From Alkalihalobacterium chitinilyticum (lineage in GTDB: Bacteria; Bacillota; Bacilli; Bacillales; Bacillaceae_F), in contig NZ_JAOTPO010000011.1 in the NCBI RefSeq assembly GCF_029028005.1, positions 62,001 through 126,000 on the forward strand: a DNA stretch of 64,000 bases, given 5' to 3'. A program made the position numbers and the translations under genes. Positions 32,890 through 41,902 of the stretch are shown here, piece after piece. The notes beneath the pieces are model-generated. The model made no database searches. It worked only from the letters and a program-made list of their open reading frames with translations, and was not told where the DNA came from. The stretch's first letter is position 1. Each line of letters begins with the position of its first letter.

Positions 32890-33539
32890 GAACTGAGCAC
32901 TCCCTTTGAAATTAAATAATCTTCCACTTCTTTAAAGGTTTCAACAGGAACGAACGGAATCTTTTTTTCATGTAATAACTCTTGCAGACCGTTCTTAGCG
33001 AATGTTAGATCAGCAAATTGTGCAGGGTGGCTGTCTGGTTCGCTGTCACCAATAAAATAAACGGTATCGTAATCTTTTTTTAATTCCTTTATAACTTTGG
33101 ATTTATCAATTCCATATCTTTTTGAAAAATGCGGGTGCGTTTCGTCTATGTTTAGATGGATATTCTTTTCTTGAAAAACACCTTCGTTTGAGAAGACTTT
33201 CACATTTTTAATTCCGTGTTTTTCAAGGACGTGATGTATATAATAATCTGTTCCAGCACTCAATACAAAGAAATCTCCATTTTGTTGTTGTACATTCCTT
33301 ACAAATGTTGGAACATAGTCATCGATAGGGAGAGACAAGATGTCTTTAATGATTTGTTCTTCGCTTTGATGGATAGAAGAAAATACCGTCTTTAAGAAAT
33401 CGATATCAAGCAGTTCTTGTGCTTTCCACTTCTTAAAAAGGTCGCGCCCCTCTGGGAAGTACTTCTCAATCACTAACCAATAAAAGTCTTGATTTGAAAT
33501 CGTTCCATCAAAATCAGAAACGAATGCCCATTTTTTCAT
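32886..33539 (-). CDS. HAD-IB phosphatase (MtnX/SerB-like)
   Basis: 217 residues. Motif I is FVSDFDGTIS (two Asp), motif II is VLSAGTD, motif III a Lys near KSKVIKELKK, and motif IV is YFIGDSEPDSHPAQFAD. This is the haloacid dehalogenase phosphatase plan, with a helical cap between motifs I and II. The start ATG lies 8 nt after AGGAG. An in-frame ATG further upstream lacks a site. It is coupled to the glycerol-1-phosphate dehydrogenase, so a glycerol phosphate-type substrate is conceivable. By family alone it could equally be an MtnX-like or phosphoserine-like enzyme. Confidence 0.82.
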   Translation of the reverse strand: MKKWAFVSDFDGTISNQDFYWLVIEKYFPEGRDLFKKWKAQELLDIDFLKTVFSSIHQSEEQIIKDILSLPIDDYVPTFVRNVQQQNGDFFVLSAGTDYYIHHVLEKHGIKNVKVFSNEGVFQEKNIHLNIDETHPHFSKRYGIDKSKVIKELKKDYDTVYFIGDSEPDSHPAQFADLTFAKNGLQELLHEKKIPFVPVETFKEVEDYLISKGVLSS

Positions 33540-33655
33540 ACGTTCAACTCCTAATTGAAATGTTCGTTTATATGTATTTATCACTTTATCTTTTGAATGT
33601 TTGGTAAGGATTATTAGGAAAATTTATAGCCAGACTTCTAGTGCAAGGGTTGAAT

Positions 33656-34867
33656 TCAAAGGATATCAATGAATATGAGACATTGATCGTCACGGTTATA
33701 AACCGGATGCTTTTTATCTTCTAAACATTGTACGACCATTTCTTTTAATGTGTCTAAAGGCATCGCAGGATCTTTTGTAAATAAAGAAAGTAACTTATTT
33801 AATCCGATGGCATCCGTTACACCATCTGTATACAGTAACAACCGGCCACCTTCCGTATAGGGAAGTGTAACTTTCTCAAATGTTAAGCCCTCTAATAGCC
33901 CAATAGGAGGTGTAGTCGATTCGAGTTCAACTTCTTTACCGCTGCGATCTAGCCAGACCGCTGAAGGATGCCCAGAATTGATGTACTCTATTTGTTTCGA
34001 AAATGTATCGATTAGCAGATAGATACCCGTACAATAATGTCTTGCGTTATCGTCATTTTCAAAGAGCGTGTGAAGATGTTGGTCCAATTCTTTCATCACG
34101 AGATCCACCGACACTCCGTTTGCAATTAGCCTTTCGAACAATGAACGAAGGTACATTGTTATTAAAGCCGAGGAAATCCCGTGTCCCATCACATCTAAAA
34201 TGATGATCCCGTATTTATGCTCGTCGATTTGGTAATAACCGTACATATCACCAGACAATTCACTAGATGCTTTATAATAAGAAGCAATTTGCAAAATGTC
34301 ATTCTTGATCGGAACGGGTAACGCTTGTTCCTGAATGCTTTTGGCTAATTGGAGTTCTTTGTTAATTCGCTCTTGGTATTCTTGATTTTGTTCATTAAGC
34401 TTAAGCAGTTCCTCTTGCTTATTTTCAAGTGTATGTAGAACTCGTTCTAAATCGCTTAGAGCTTTATTCTTATCTCCGAGTGCTTCTTCTGCAAGCTTCT
34501 TAGCCTCAAGAAGTTCACTTTCATAGTTGTTACGTTTTTGCATGGGCATAAATACACATTCGTTTATAAACGTTCCTAAGCTGTGTCGCCGCCTTGCATT
34601 GAGAAGTACAGGCATATCTTTTCCGCAGCTCGATCGCAGTGAAATGTACATTTCTTCTACCTTTTCATCTAATTTGATTAAAGGGAAGAAATAGAGTTGA
34701 TAAAACGCTCGTGCTGCAACACTTAGTATCGAATTGATATGCTGATCTTGTAATTCATCACGTGTAAAGTTAAGAAAGTCGAGTAAAGTTTGATTAATCG
34801 CTATAATAATTCCATCATCAGTGATTGAGACGTAGCCACACGGGGCGAAATTAAGTTGCTCATCCAT
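33656..34867 (-). CDS. rsbP: Energy-stress phosphatase RsbP (PAS-PP2C)
   Basis: 403 residues, the same length as B. subtilis RsbP. N-terminal PAS domain (about 1-115: GYVSITDDGIIIAINQTLLDFLNF), central coiled coil (about 120-190, rich in Glu/Lys/Leu), C-terminal PP2C/SpoIIE phosphatase with metal Asp in ELSGDMYGYY and ILDVMGHGISSALI and the late LLLYTDGVTDAIG. It dephosphorylates RsbV~P when energy falls, freeing sigma-B. Its start lies 2 nt after the rsbQ stop and has only a weak site of its own, so translation is probably coupled. Confidence 0.92.
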   Translation of the reverse strand: MDEQLNFAPCGYVSITDDGIIIAINQTLLDFLNFTRDELQDQHINSILSVAARAFYQLYFFPLIKLDEKVEEMYISLRSSCGKDMPVLLNARRRHSLGTFINECVFMPMQKRNNYESELLEAKKLAEEALGDKNKALSDLERVLHTLENKQEELLKLNEQNQEYQERINKELQLAKSIQEQALPVPIKNDILQIASYYKASSELSGDMYGYYQIDEHKYGIIILDVMGHGISSALITMYLRSLFERLIANGVSVDLVMKELDQHLHTLFENDDNARHYCTGIYLLIDTFSKQIEYINSGHPSAVWLDRSGKEVELESTTPPIGLLEGLTFEKVTLPYTEGGRLLLYTDGVTDAIGLNKLLSLFTKDPAMPLDTLKEMVVQCLEDKKHPVYNRDDQCLIFIDIL

Positions 34868-34869
34868 AG

Positions 34870-35712
34870 TTATAACCGTCTACTTCCTTGTTGTTTTTGG
34901 TCAGGTAACCGATTTTGCAAATAATCCTTCATTAATTGTATTGTTTCCTCAGGATGGCTGACGTGCGGACAATGTCCAGTTGCCTGCATCAATTTAAGCG
35001 TGCTGTCAGCAAGTTTGTTGTGTACATATTCACCGACTTCGATAGGAGCAATGACATCATTAGCGCATTGGAGAATGAGGGAAGGAACCGTTACCTTTTC
35101 CATATCTTTACGATTATCTGCAAAGAACGTGGCAAGAGCAAATTGTTTTGCAATTAAAGGATCTGTTGAACAAAAGCTTTCCTCAAGCTCAAGTGTTAAC
35201 TCTGGACGGTCCGGGTTACTCATAACTGTCGGCGCAAAAAATTTAGCCCAACCGATATAATTTCTCTCCATCATGTCAATTAACCCGAGAAGGTCTTCTC
35301 GTTCAAATCCTCCTGCGTATTCTGGGGGATCATTTAAATAACAAGGAGAAGGACCAATTAAAATAATATGTTTAAAAAGGTCCGGTCTTTGGATCGAAGC
35401 AAGTATCCCGATTGTACTCCCAACTGAATGACCAACAAAAATGGTTTCTTTTAAGTCGAGTGAGGAACATATCTTAATCAAATCCTCCGCGTAGGCTGAA
35501 AGATTGTTATATTTATTTGGATCGTAAGCTTGAATGTCTGACTGACCTGTACCAATATAATCAAATAAAATCACTCGGTAGTCAGCTTCAAAGGCAGGAT
35601 ATACATACCGCCACATATTTTGATCGCAACCAAAACCTGGAGCGAAAAGAATCGTTCGCTTTCCGTTCCCTCTAACAGTAACGTTTGATTGAGATAGGAT
35701 GTTCTGAGTCAT
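34870..35712 (-). CDS. rsbQ: RsbQ alpha/beta hydrolase
   Basis: 280 residues with a catalytic Ser96 in FVGHSVGST, an oxyanion region in [13 protein letters not shown], a late Asp in CANDVIAP and His in [13 protein letters not shown]. This is the RsbQ family, related to plant D14/KAI2 receptors. RsbQ binds a small hydrophobic molecule and activates RsbP. The order rsbQ-rsbP is that of B. subtilis. AAGGGG lies 8 nt before the ATG. The 307-bp region up to rlmN carries its promoter, but I cannot name a clear sigma site there. Confidence 0.92.
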   Translation of the reverse strand: MTQNILSQSNVTVRGNGKRTILFAPGFGCDQNMWRYVYPAFEADYRVILFDYIGTGQSDIQAYDPNKYNNLSAYAEDLIKICSSLDLKETIFVGHSVGSTIGILASIQRPDLFKHIILIGPSPCYLNDPPEYAGGFEREDLLGLIDMMERNYIGWAKFFAPTVMSNPDRPELTLELEESFCSTDPLIAKQFALATFFADNRKDMEKVTVPSLILQCANDVIAPIEVGEYVHNKLADSTLKLMQATGHCPHVSHPEETIQLMKDYLQNRLPDQKQQGSRRL

Positions 35713-36019
35713 GTAAAAGCCCCTTATAAGTATAGATAGTAATACCTAAATCTAATTATAATTTGTTTTTTATAAAAGCGAATAGGGAAGATGGGTGTAA
35801 ATCGATGTTTTTTACTTATTTCTTCTTCCTATAGGTTACCATATTTAGGGTCCTTACTTTTATTAGTTTTCTAAGGTTTGAATATAAGTTTGTAAGTTAC
35901 TTCGTTTGACGGATTCCCACTTTTGTTTTAATATATAGAATTTGAGACAATAATAATCACTAATACTAGTTATAAGATATTCAATAGAATAATTATTGAG
36001 ATTGGAAAGAGGGTAACAA

Positions 36020-37081
36020 ATGAATAAAACATCCATTTATGGATTAACATTAGAAAAATTAACGGCATGGTTAATGGAGCACGGCCATAAAAAGTTTCGC
36101 GCGCAGCAGGTGTGGGATTGGTTATACCGTAAGCGGGTCACTGATTTTTCGGAAATGACAAATGTAAATAAAGAGTGTTTGCAACTGTTAGAAGACCATT
36201 ATGTCATCCACACGTTAAGAGAGCATGTAAAGCAAGAATCAGCTGATGGTACGGTTAAGTTCTTATTTAAGTTACAGGACGGAAATTTAATTGAAACGGT
36301 CTTAATGCGCCATAAATACGGACTTTCTGTTTGTGTAACAACACAAGTAGGTTGTAACATTGGCTGTAGTTTTTGTGCGAGCGGACTTTTAACGAAAAGT
36401 CGTGACTTATCAAGTGGAGAAATTGTTGAACAGATAATGAATGTTCAGCACCATCTCGATCAAGCTGGTGAAGATGAAAGAGTCAGTCACATTGTCGTGA
36501 TGGGAATTGGTGAGCCATTTGATAATTTCGAAAATCTGATCGACTTTTTAGAAATCATGAAAGATCAAAAAGGTCTAGCGATCGGAGCAAGACATATTAC
36601 GGTTTCTACGAGTGGGCTTTCAGATAAGATTTATGAATTTGCTGATTTAAAAATGCAAGTGAATTTAGCGATTTCATTACATGCACCAAACAATGAACTG
36701 CGAACTCGTATTATGAAAATTAATCGTGCGATTCCGATTGAAAAGTTAATGAAAGCTATTGATTACTATATTGAAAAAACGAACCGTCGAATTACGTTAG
36801 AATATATTTTATTAAGAGATGTAAATGATCAACGGGAAACGGCTCAAGAGCTTGCTGATTTAATTGGTGATCGACGTCGTTTAACGTATGTAAACTTAAT
36901 TCCCTATAATCCAGTAGATGAACATAGCCAATACCAAAGAAGTGAAAAGGAATCTGTTTTGGCTTTCTATGATACGTTGAAAAAGAATGGAATTAACTGT
37001 GTCATCCGTCAGGAACACGGAACCGATATTGATGCAGCATGCGGACAATTAAGAAGTAAACAAATTAAACAAAAGCAATAA
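36020..37081 (+). CDS. rlmN: 23S rRNA (adenine2503-C2)-methyltransferase RlmN
   Basis: 353 residues. Radical-SAM cluster motif CNIGCSFC within [19 protein letters not shown]-adenosylmethionine region [15 protein letters not shown], second catalytic Cys near the C-terminus in [21 protein letters not shown]. The sequence follows B. subtilis YloN/RlmN almost throughout. It methylates A2503 in 23S rRNA (and A37 of some tRNAs). In B. subtilis the gene sits with prpC-prkC. Here it stands alone behind rsbQ, so it may be a relocated or second copy. AAGAGGG precedes the ATG. Confidence 0.93.
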   Translation: MNKTSIYGLTLEKLTAWLMEHGHKKFRAQQVWDWLYRKRVTDFSEMTNVNKECLQLLEDHYVIHTLREHVKQESADGTVKFLFKLQDGNLIETVLMRHKYGLSVCVTTQVGCNIGCSFCASGLLTKSRDLSSGEIVEQIMNVQHHLDQAGEDERVSHIVVMGIGEPFDNFENLIDFLEIMKDQKGLAIGARHITVSTSGLSDKIYEFADLKMQVNLAISLHAPNNELRTRIMKINRAIPIEKLMKAIDYYIEKTNRRITLEYILLRDVNDQRETAQELADLIGDRRRLTYVNLIPYNPVDEHSQYQRSEKESVLAFYDTLKKNGINCVIRQEHGTDIDAACGQLRSKQIKQKQ

Positions 37082-37129
37082 GGTACGACGAAGAGTAAAA
37101 GGAGTGTCATGAATAGATACGCTCATTAC

Positions 37130-37177
37130 AAAAGCCAGTGGGAATGGATTGATTAATCATTCCTGCTGGCTTTTTAT
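37130..37177. terminator. Bidirectional terminator between rlmN and the FbpA-like gene
   Basis: AAAAGCCAG..GGAATG pairs with CATTCC..CTGGCTTTT (two internal mismatches), then a T-run. Confidence 0.85.
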
Positions 37178-37186
37178 TTTTGTACT

Positions 37187-37366
37187 TTAACATGAAGTTG
37201 TATGATCATCACAAAACGTAGTTATTCGAGAATTGAGGAATTGTTTTAACTCTTGCACTGTCGCTTCATAAAACTGGCGACCATCAGGCATCTTGTATTG
37301 GTGATAACTGAATAGAGTGTCAATTAGATGTTCTTTTTCATTGGAGTAGGATGTGATAAAGGACAT
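37187..37366 (-). CDS. FbpA-like small protein (59 aa)
   Basis: A minus-strand frame with AGGAGG 8 nt before ATG. The product contains KMPDGRQFYEATVQELKQFL, resembling the DGRQLYELTLSELE core of Fur-regulated basic protein A of B. subtilis (59 residues, RNA-chaperone-like partner in the iron-sparing response). The start MSFITSYSNEKEHLIDTLFSY is an amphipathic helix. A perfect cre box lies 19 bp upstream, so carbon control rather than, or besides, iron control is suggested. I see no clear Fur box. Confidence 0.65.
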   Translation of the reverse strand: MSFITSYSNEKEHLIDTLFSYHQYKMPDGRQFYEATVQELKQFLNSRITTFCDDHTTSC

Positions 37367-37384
37367 AGTTCTAGCCTCCTTGCA

Positions 37385-37398
37385 TGTAAACGCTTACA
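37385..37398. promoter_or_regulatory. CcpA cre box at the FbpA-like gene
   Basis: TGTAAACGCTTACA, a perfect palindromic cre, just upstream of the small minus-strand gene. From here to 37900 I see only AT-rich sequence. Confidence 0.7.
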
Positions 37399-37900
37399 CT
37401 TATATTGTAAGTCCGCTTACTTGAATTGTCAAACTATTTTAACTTTTGACCATTTGTAAAGTTTTAATAAAGAAGTGGATCAGCGCAGTATGTGGATTCC
37501 AAATGTTTAGTTGATTTTTTTATCATATGCTAAAGTACAGCTGCTAAAAAACTGACCGGTTTAATCCTTAATTGATAGATTACCTGCCAAGCTATTTTCC
37601 ATTACACCGAAAATACTACAATTTTTGCAAAAATCGTATGGTATAACTAGAGTTATTAAAGTTACTGAGTAATAGTTGGAACCGAAGTTAACTAAAAGTA
37701 TTAGCAGTACGAAAAGCTATATTTTACAAAATGATAAATAATTGAATACCACGATTTAACACTTTGTATAGTGTATTAGCCTACGAATGCAAGTAAAATT
37801 AACTCAAACTTCAAAATATTCAGCAAAATATTGCTTTCATGTAGAGGAAAGGAGGTACATACAAAGGTAGTAGAAAAGTCGTTACTGTTCCAAAAAGATA

Positions 37901-37914
37901 TGTAAACGCTTACA
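37901..37914. promoter_or_regulatory. CcpA cre box upstream of the pyrimidine cluster
   Basis: TGTAAACGCTTACA, identical to the copy at 37385-37398, lies 160 bp before the beta-ureidopropionase gene. It suggests carbon catabolite control of pyrimidine breakdown. Confidence 0.65.
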
Positions 37915-38074
37915 AGTGTTTATTTGTGATGGCTGCGACTTTGAATATAAAGCTAAGAGGAAGTGACTGAAATCAGTTGATTGGTTTAACTGAGCTTTGC
38001 GGGAGGAGTGAATATCCCCGAAGTGAAGTTTCACTTTATCTATAAATGTATTGATATATCAAGGAGGAATGGAA

Positions 38075-38965
38075 ATGTCAGATAACGTAAAAATTGGACT
38101 AATTCAAGCTTCTAACGATGTACATGGAGATGAGCCAGTTGAGGTTCATAAAGAGAAGGCGATTGAGAAACATATAAAGTTAGTTAGAGAGGCTAAAGAT
38201 AAAGGGGCTCAAATTATCTGTTTACAGGAAATCTTTTACGGGCCGTATTTCTGCTCGGAGCAAAATCCGAAATGGTATGATGCTGCCGAAGAAATTCCAA
38301 ATGGTCCTACAACGAAACGGTTTCAAGATTTAGCTAAAGAATTAGGTGTCGTCATTGTACTGCCAATCTATGAGCGTGAAGGAATTGCGACTTACTATAA
38401 CACAGCTGCTGTTATTGACGCAGACGGATCTTACTTAGGGAAGTACCGTAAACAACATATTCCTCAAGTCGCTGTTGGTGATGAGGGGTGCGGATTTTGG
38501 GAGAAATATTACTTTAAGCCAGGTAATCTAGGTTATCCGGTCTTTGATACCGCTTTTGCAAAAGTAGGTGTCTACATTTGTTATGACCGTCATTTCCCTG
38601 AGGGTGCTAGACTACTAGGACTAAATGGTGCGGAAATTATCTTTAATCCGTCAGCAACAGTTGCAGGTTTGTCAGAATATCTTTGGAAGCTGGAGCAGCC
38701 AGCTCATGCTGTAGCTAACGGTTTTTACGTTGGAGCGATTAATCGTGTAGGTACAGAAGCTCCTTGGAACATGGGCGAGTTTTATGGTCAATCGTATTTA
38801 GTTGATCCAAGAGGCAGCTTCGTGTCTATCGGAAGTCGTGATCAAGACGAAGTCATTATTGGAGAAATGAATAAGAAGATGATCCGTGAAGTGAGAGATA
38901 CGTGGCAGTTTTACCGCGACCGCCGTCCGGAAACATATGAAGATATGACTTCGTTACTACCATAA
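38075..38965 (+). CDS. Beta-ureidopropionase / N-carbamoyl-amide hydrolase (nitrilase family)
   Basis: 296 residues. Catalytic triad of the nitrilase superfamily: Glu52 (CLQEIFYGPYFC), Lys in YRKQHIPQ, Cys in VYICYDRHFPEG. The Glu-Ile-Phe-Tyr-Gly-Pro-Tyr segment is typical of enzymes that cut N-carbamoyl-beta-alanine to beta-alanine, CO2 and ammonia, the last ring-derived step of reductive uracil breakdown. The start is the ATG 7 nt after AAGGAGG; a nearer ATG is only 1 nt away. It is the first gene of the pyrimidine cluster. Confidence 0.9.
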   Translation: MSDNVKIGLIQASNDVHGDEPVEVHKEKAIEKHIKLVREAKDKGAQIICLQEIFYGPYFCSEQNPKWYDAAEEIPNGPTTKRFQDLAKELGVVIVLPIYEREGIATYYNTAAVIDADGSYLGKYRKQHIPQVAVGDEGCGFWEKYYFKPGNLGYPVFDTAFAKVGVYICYDRHFPEGARLLGLNGAEIIFNPSATVAGLSEYLWKLEQPAHAVANGFYVGAINRVGTEAPWNMGEFYGQSYLVDPRGSFVSIGSRDQDEVIIGEMNKKMIREVRDTWQFYRDRRPETYEDMTSLLP

Positions 38966-38973
38966 TAAAAAAA

Positions 38974-39084
38974 GGGGGATGACTTAAAGTGTCTTCACCG
39001 TCTTGATCAAGAGATTCGCGTCTGTGCAGTTCTATGGTTTAGGCGCAGGTTGCTGACACTTCCCGATATAGTCATCCTCTATTT
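38974..39084 (+). ncRNA. Candidate structured RNA between pydC-like gene and preT
   Basis: Outer stem GGATGACT/AGTCATCC and second stem AAGTGTC/GACACTT enclose two smaller hairpins: TCTT-GATC-AAGA and CTGTGC/GCGCAG with a long loop. A short T-rich tract (CTCTATTTT) follows. This is far more structure than a simple terminator. It could be a terminator/attenuator, an RNA processing element or a riboswitch. I do not recognise a known class. Confidence 0.45.
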
Positions 39085-39200
39085 TCAAAATCAAAGAGTA
39101 GTAGAAGAAGCTGAGAGCAAAGCTAGAGAATTAAGCAAATAGAACGTTGAAAAGCCCCTAATGAAAAGTTTTACTTTATTTGATAAAGGAGGCATTTGTA

Positions 39201-40571
39201 TTGAACCCGAAAAGCGCTACAAATATATCATTAGTTGATTTAAAGAAAAACTTTGAAGAAGTCCACCCCGGCCTGTCCAATCAAGAGGCCATTGAAGAAG
39301 CCAACCGCTGTTTGTATTGTTACGATGCACCCTGTATTACCGCTTGCCCGACTGGAATTGACATCCCAACCTTTATTAAAAAAATCGCATCTGGAAATTT
39401 ATTAGGATCAGCCAAAACAATCATGACGTCAAACCCGATAGGTGCAAGCTGTGCGCGAGTCTGTCCGACGGAGGAATTGTGTGAAGGAGCCTGTGTTCTC
39501 AATCATTCTACTAAACCCATCATGATTGGAAATTTACAGCGTTTTGCAACAGATTGGGCGATTAAAAATGAGCAAGTTCTGTTCAAAGCCGGTCAGAAGA
39601 ACGGAAAGAAAGTGGCCATTGTTGGCGGAGGACCTGCTGGTTTGTCAGCTGCTCGTGAACTTGCTTTATTAGGGTATCAAGTAACAATCTTTGAAGCAGA
39701 AAAAGAAGCAGGTGGTTTAAATACGTACGGTATCGTTTCATTCCGCTTACCACAGGCTATTTCTTTCTGGGAAGTCAATCAAGTGAAGAGCTTAGACGTA
39801 GAAATACGTACGAATACTCGAGTCGGTACTGATGTTTCAGTCAAAGAGCTTACGGAAAACTACGATGCTGTCATTCTAGCAATCGGAATGTCGAGTGTTC
39901 CACAGCTAGGGATAGACGGAGAAGGTTTGGATGGAGTCTATGATGCGATTGATTTCGTTAAAGAAACGAAGGAAAAAGTTTCTGATCATCTTTTAGGAAA
40001 ACGTGCGGTCGTCATTGGAGCAGGGAATACTGCGATTGACGGTGCGACATGTTCGGTTCGCCTTGGAGCTGAAAACGTAAAAATTCTTTATCGTAGAACG
40101 GAAGCTGAGATGACAGCTTATGATTTCGAGTACGAGTTTGCCAAACAAGATGGTGTAGAATTCCGCTGGTTAACTGCACCGAAGCGGATCATTGGCGATG
40201 AAAAAGGCAAGGTGACAGCGATTGAATGTATCAAAATGGAGTTAGGCGAGCCAGATGAAGGCGGACGCAGACGACCTGTACCTGTTGAAGGGTCAGAATT
40301 TACGTTGAAAGTAGACGCTGTTATTAAAGCCATCGGTCAATCGAGGTATATTCAATTGATTGAACAGTTCGGCTTAGATCATGATGGCGGGGTTGTTAAA
40401 ATCAATGAGGGAACGTTCCAAACATCTAACGAAAAAGTGTATGCGTGTGGAGATGTCATTTTTGGTAAAGGACAAGGAGAAGCGATGGTGGTTTCTGCTG
40501 CTCAACAAGGAAAAGAAACAGCGTACGCGATCCATAAGCAATTATTTAAACAAGTAACAGAAACAGCATAA
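39201..40571 (+). CDS. preT: NAD-dependent dihydropyrimidine dehydrogenase subunit PreT
   Basis: 456 residues. N-terminal Fe-S domain with Cys clusters (CLYCYDAPCITACPTGIDIP and CARVCPTEELCEGACV), FAD-binding Rossmann VAIVGGGPAGLSAARELALLGY, then NAD-binding VVIGAGNTAIDGA. The subunit takes electrons from NADH for uracil/thymine reduction by PreA. I place the start at TTG 39201, 8 nt after AAAGGAGG. An upstream TTG precedes that site. It follows a structured intergenic element and is followed 23 bp later by preA. Confidence 0.92.
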   Translation: MNPKSATNISLVDLKKNFEEVHPGLSNQEAIEEANRCLYCYDAPCITACPTGIDIPTFIKKIASGNLLGSAKTIMTSNPIGASCARVCPTEELCEGACVLNHSTKPIMIGNLQRFATDWAIKNEQVLFKAGQKNGKKVAIVGGGPAGLSAARELALLGYQVTIFEAEKEAGGLNTYGIVSFRLPQAISFWEVNQVKSLDVEIRTNTRVGTDVSVKELTENYDAVILAIGMSSVPQLGIDGEGLDGVYDAIDFVKETKEKVSDHLLGKRAVVIGAGNTAIDGATCSVRLGAENVKILYRRTEAEMTAYDFEYEFAKQDGVEFRWLTAPKRIIGDEKGKVTAIECIKMELGEPDEGGRRRPVPVEGSEFTLKVDAVIKAIGQSRYIQLIEQFGLDHDGGVVKINEGTFQTSNEKVYACGDVIFGKGQGEAMVVSAAQQGKETAYAIHKQLFKQVTETA

Positions 40572-40594
40572 AAAACGAGGAGGTTGATTTCACT

Positions 40595-41881
40595 ATGGCT
40601 GATTTACGAATAGATCTTGCAGGAATTAAGTCGCCGAATCCATTTTGGCTTGCTTCAGCTCCTCCGACCAATTCAGGCTACCAAGTTCAACGAGCATTTG
40701 AAGCGGGATGGGGCGGAGCGGTTTGGAAAACGTTAGGTGATCCGATTTTAAACGTTTCCTCGCGCTTTGCTGCTGTCAGTTTTAATGGTCAAAAAGTTGC
40801 GGGATTCAATAATATCGAACTCATTACAGACCGCCCGCTTGAAGTCAATTTAAAAGAAATCTATGAAACGAAAAAAAGATTTCCTAATCACGCGATCATT
40901 GCGTCTTTAATGGTTGAACCGAAGCAAGAAAAGTGGCATGAGATCGTTAAACGCGTGGAAGATGTAGGTGTCGATGGGCTCGAGCTTAACTTTGGCTGTC
41001 CGCACGGAATGGCTGAGCGTGGAATGGGGGCGGCTTCGGGTCAAGTTCCTGAACTAGTCGAAAAGCAGACCTACTGGGTAAAGGAAGTTGCGAAAACACC
41101 TGTTATTGTAAAGCTGACACCGAATATTACGGATATTACAGTTACAGCTGAGTCGGCCGTACAAGGCGGTGCGGATGCGATTAGTATGATTAATACGATT
41201 AACAGCCTGGCTGGTGTTGATATTGATACGTGGAATACGATCCCGCATGTAGCAGGAAAAGGTGCTCATGGTGGATATTGTGGACCGGCAGTCAAACCGA
41301 TTGCACTCAACATGGTTGCTGAATGTGCTCGGAACCCTCGTATTAATGTTCCGATTTCCGGGATCGGCGGGATCTCGAATTGGAGAGATACAGTTGAATT
41401 TTTACTGATGGGCGCAACAGGTGTGCAAATTTGTACAGCTGCGATGCACCACGGGTTCCGGATCGTAGAAGATATGATTGAAGGTCTTTCCAATTATTTA
41501 GATGAAAGAGGGATCGCTTCTCTAGACGGAATCATCGGAAAGTCCGTAGAGCGGTATTCAGATTGGGGTAATCTTGATCTTAATTATAAAGTGGTCGCTA
41601 AAATTAATAATGACGTTTGTATTAACTGTAATAAATGTCATATTGCCTGTGAAGATACATCGCATCAATGTATTGATATGCTGAAGGACGGTCATGGCAA
41701 TGACTATTTACAAGTCCGTGAAGAAGATTGTGTCGGCTGTAACTTATGTTCGATCGTTTGTCCTGTTGACGGCGCAATCGATATGGTGGAGCTACAAAGT
41801 GAACACCCGCCGATGACGTGGAACGAACGCCAAGCTGCAATCGGTTCAGTTCAAAGTTGTGAAGTAGATATCATTAAGTAA
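40595..41881 (+). CDS. preA: NAD-dependent dihydropyrimidine dehydrogenase subunit PreA
   Basis: 428 residues. An FMN-binding TIM barrel like dihydroorotate dehydrogenase (SPNPFWLASAPPTNS, ELNFGCPHGM, VKLTPN, SGIGGISN) is followed by a C-terminal two [4Fe-4S] ferredoxin domain (CINCNKCHIACEDTSHQC and CVGCNLCSIVCPVDGAI). It reduces uracil or thymine to the dihydro form. GAGGAGG precedes the ATG. Cys of the active-site loop is seen in GCPHGMAERGMG. Confidence 0.94.
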   Translation: MADLRIDLAGIKSPNPFWLASAPPTNSGYQVQRAFEAGWGGAVWKTLGDPILNVSSRFAAVSFNGQKVAGFNNIELITDRPLEVNLKEIYETKKRFPNHAIIASLMVEPKQEKWHEIVKRVEDVGVDGLELNFGCPHGMAERGMGAASGQVPELVEKQTYWVKEVAKTPVIVKLTPNITDITVTAESAVQGGADAISMINTINSLAGVDIDTWNTIPHVAGKGAHGGYCGPAVKPIALNMVAECARNPRINVPISGIGGISNWRDTVEFLLMGATGVQICTAAMHHGFRIVEDMIEGLSNYLDERGIASLDGIIGKSVERYSDWGNLDLNYKVVAKINNDVCINCNKCHIACEDTSHQCIDMLKDGHGNDYLQVREEDCVGCNLCSIVCPVDGAIDMVELQSEHPPMTWNERQAAIGSVQSCEVDIIK

Positions 41882-41902
41882 GGATAATTAGGGGGAAAAC
41901 GA

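Noticed and set aside
37845-37966. A zinc-ribbon-like frame (..FICDGCDFEYKAKRK) behind an AGGAAAGGAGG site and overlapping the second cre box
   Set aside because: No start codon follows the ribosome-binding site in this frame, and the cre box lies inside it. It could be a relic, but I cannot support a gene.
38974-39084. A known riboswitch class
   Set aside because: The stems and loops do not fit any class I can recall (TPP, FMN, SAM, purine, glycine, T-box); left as an unclassified structure.
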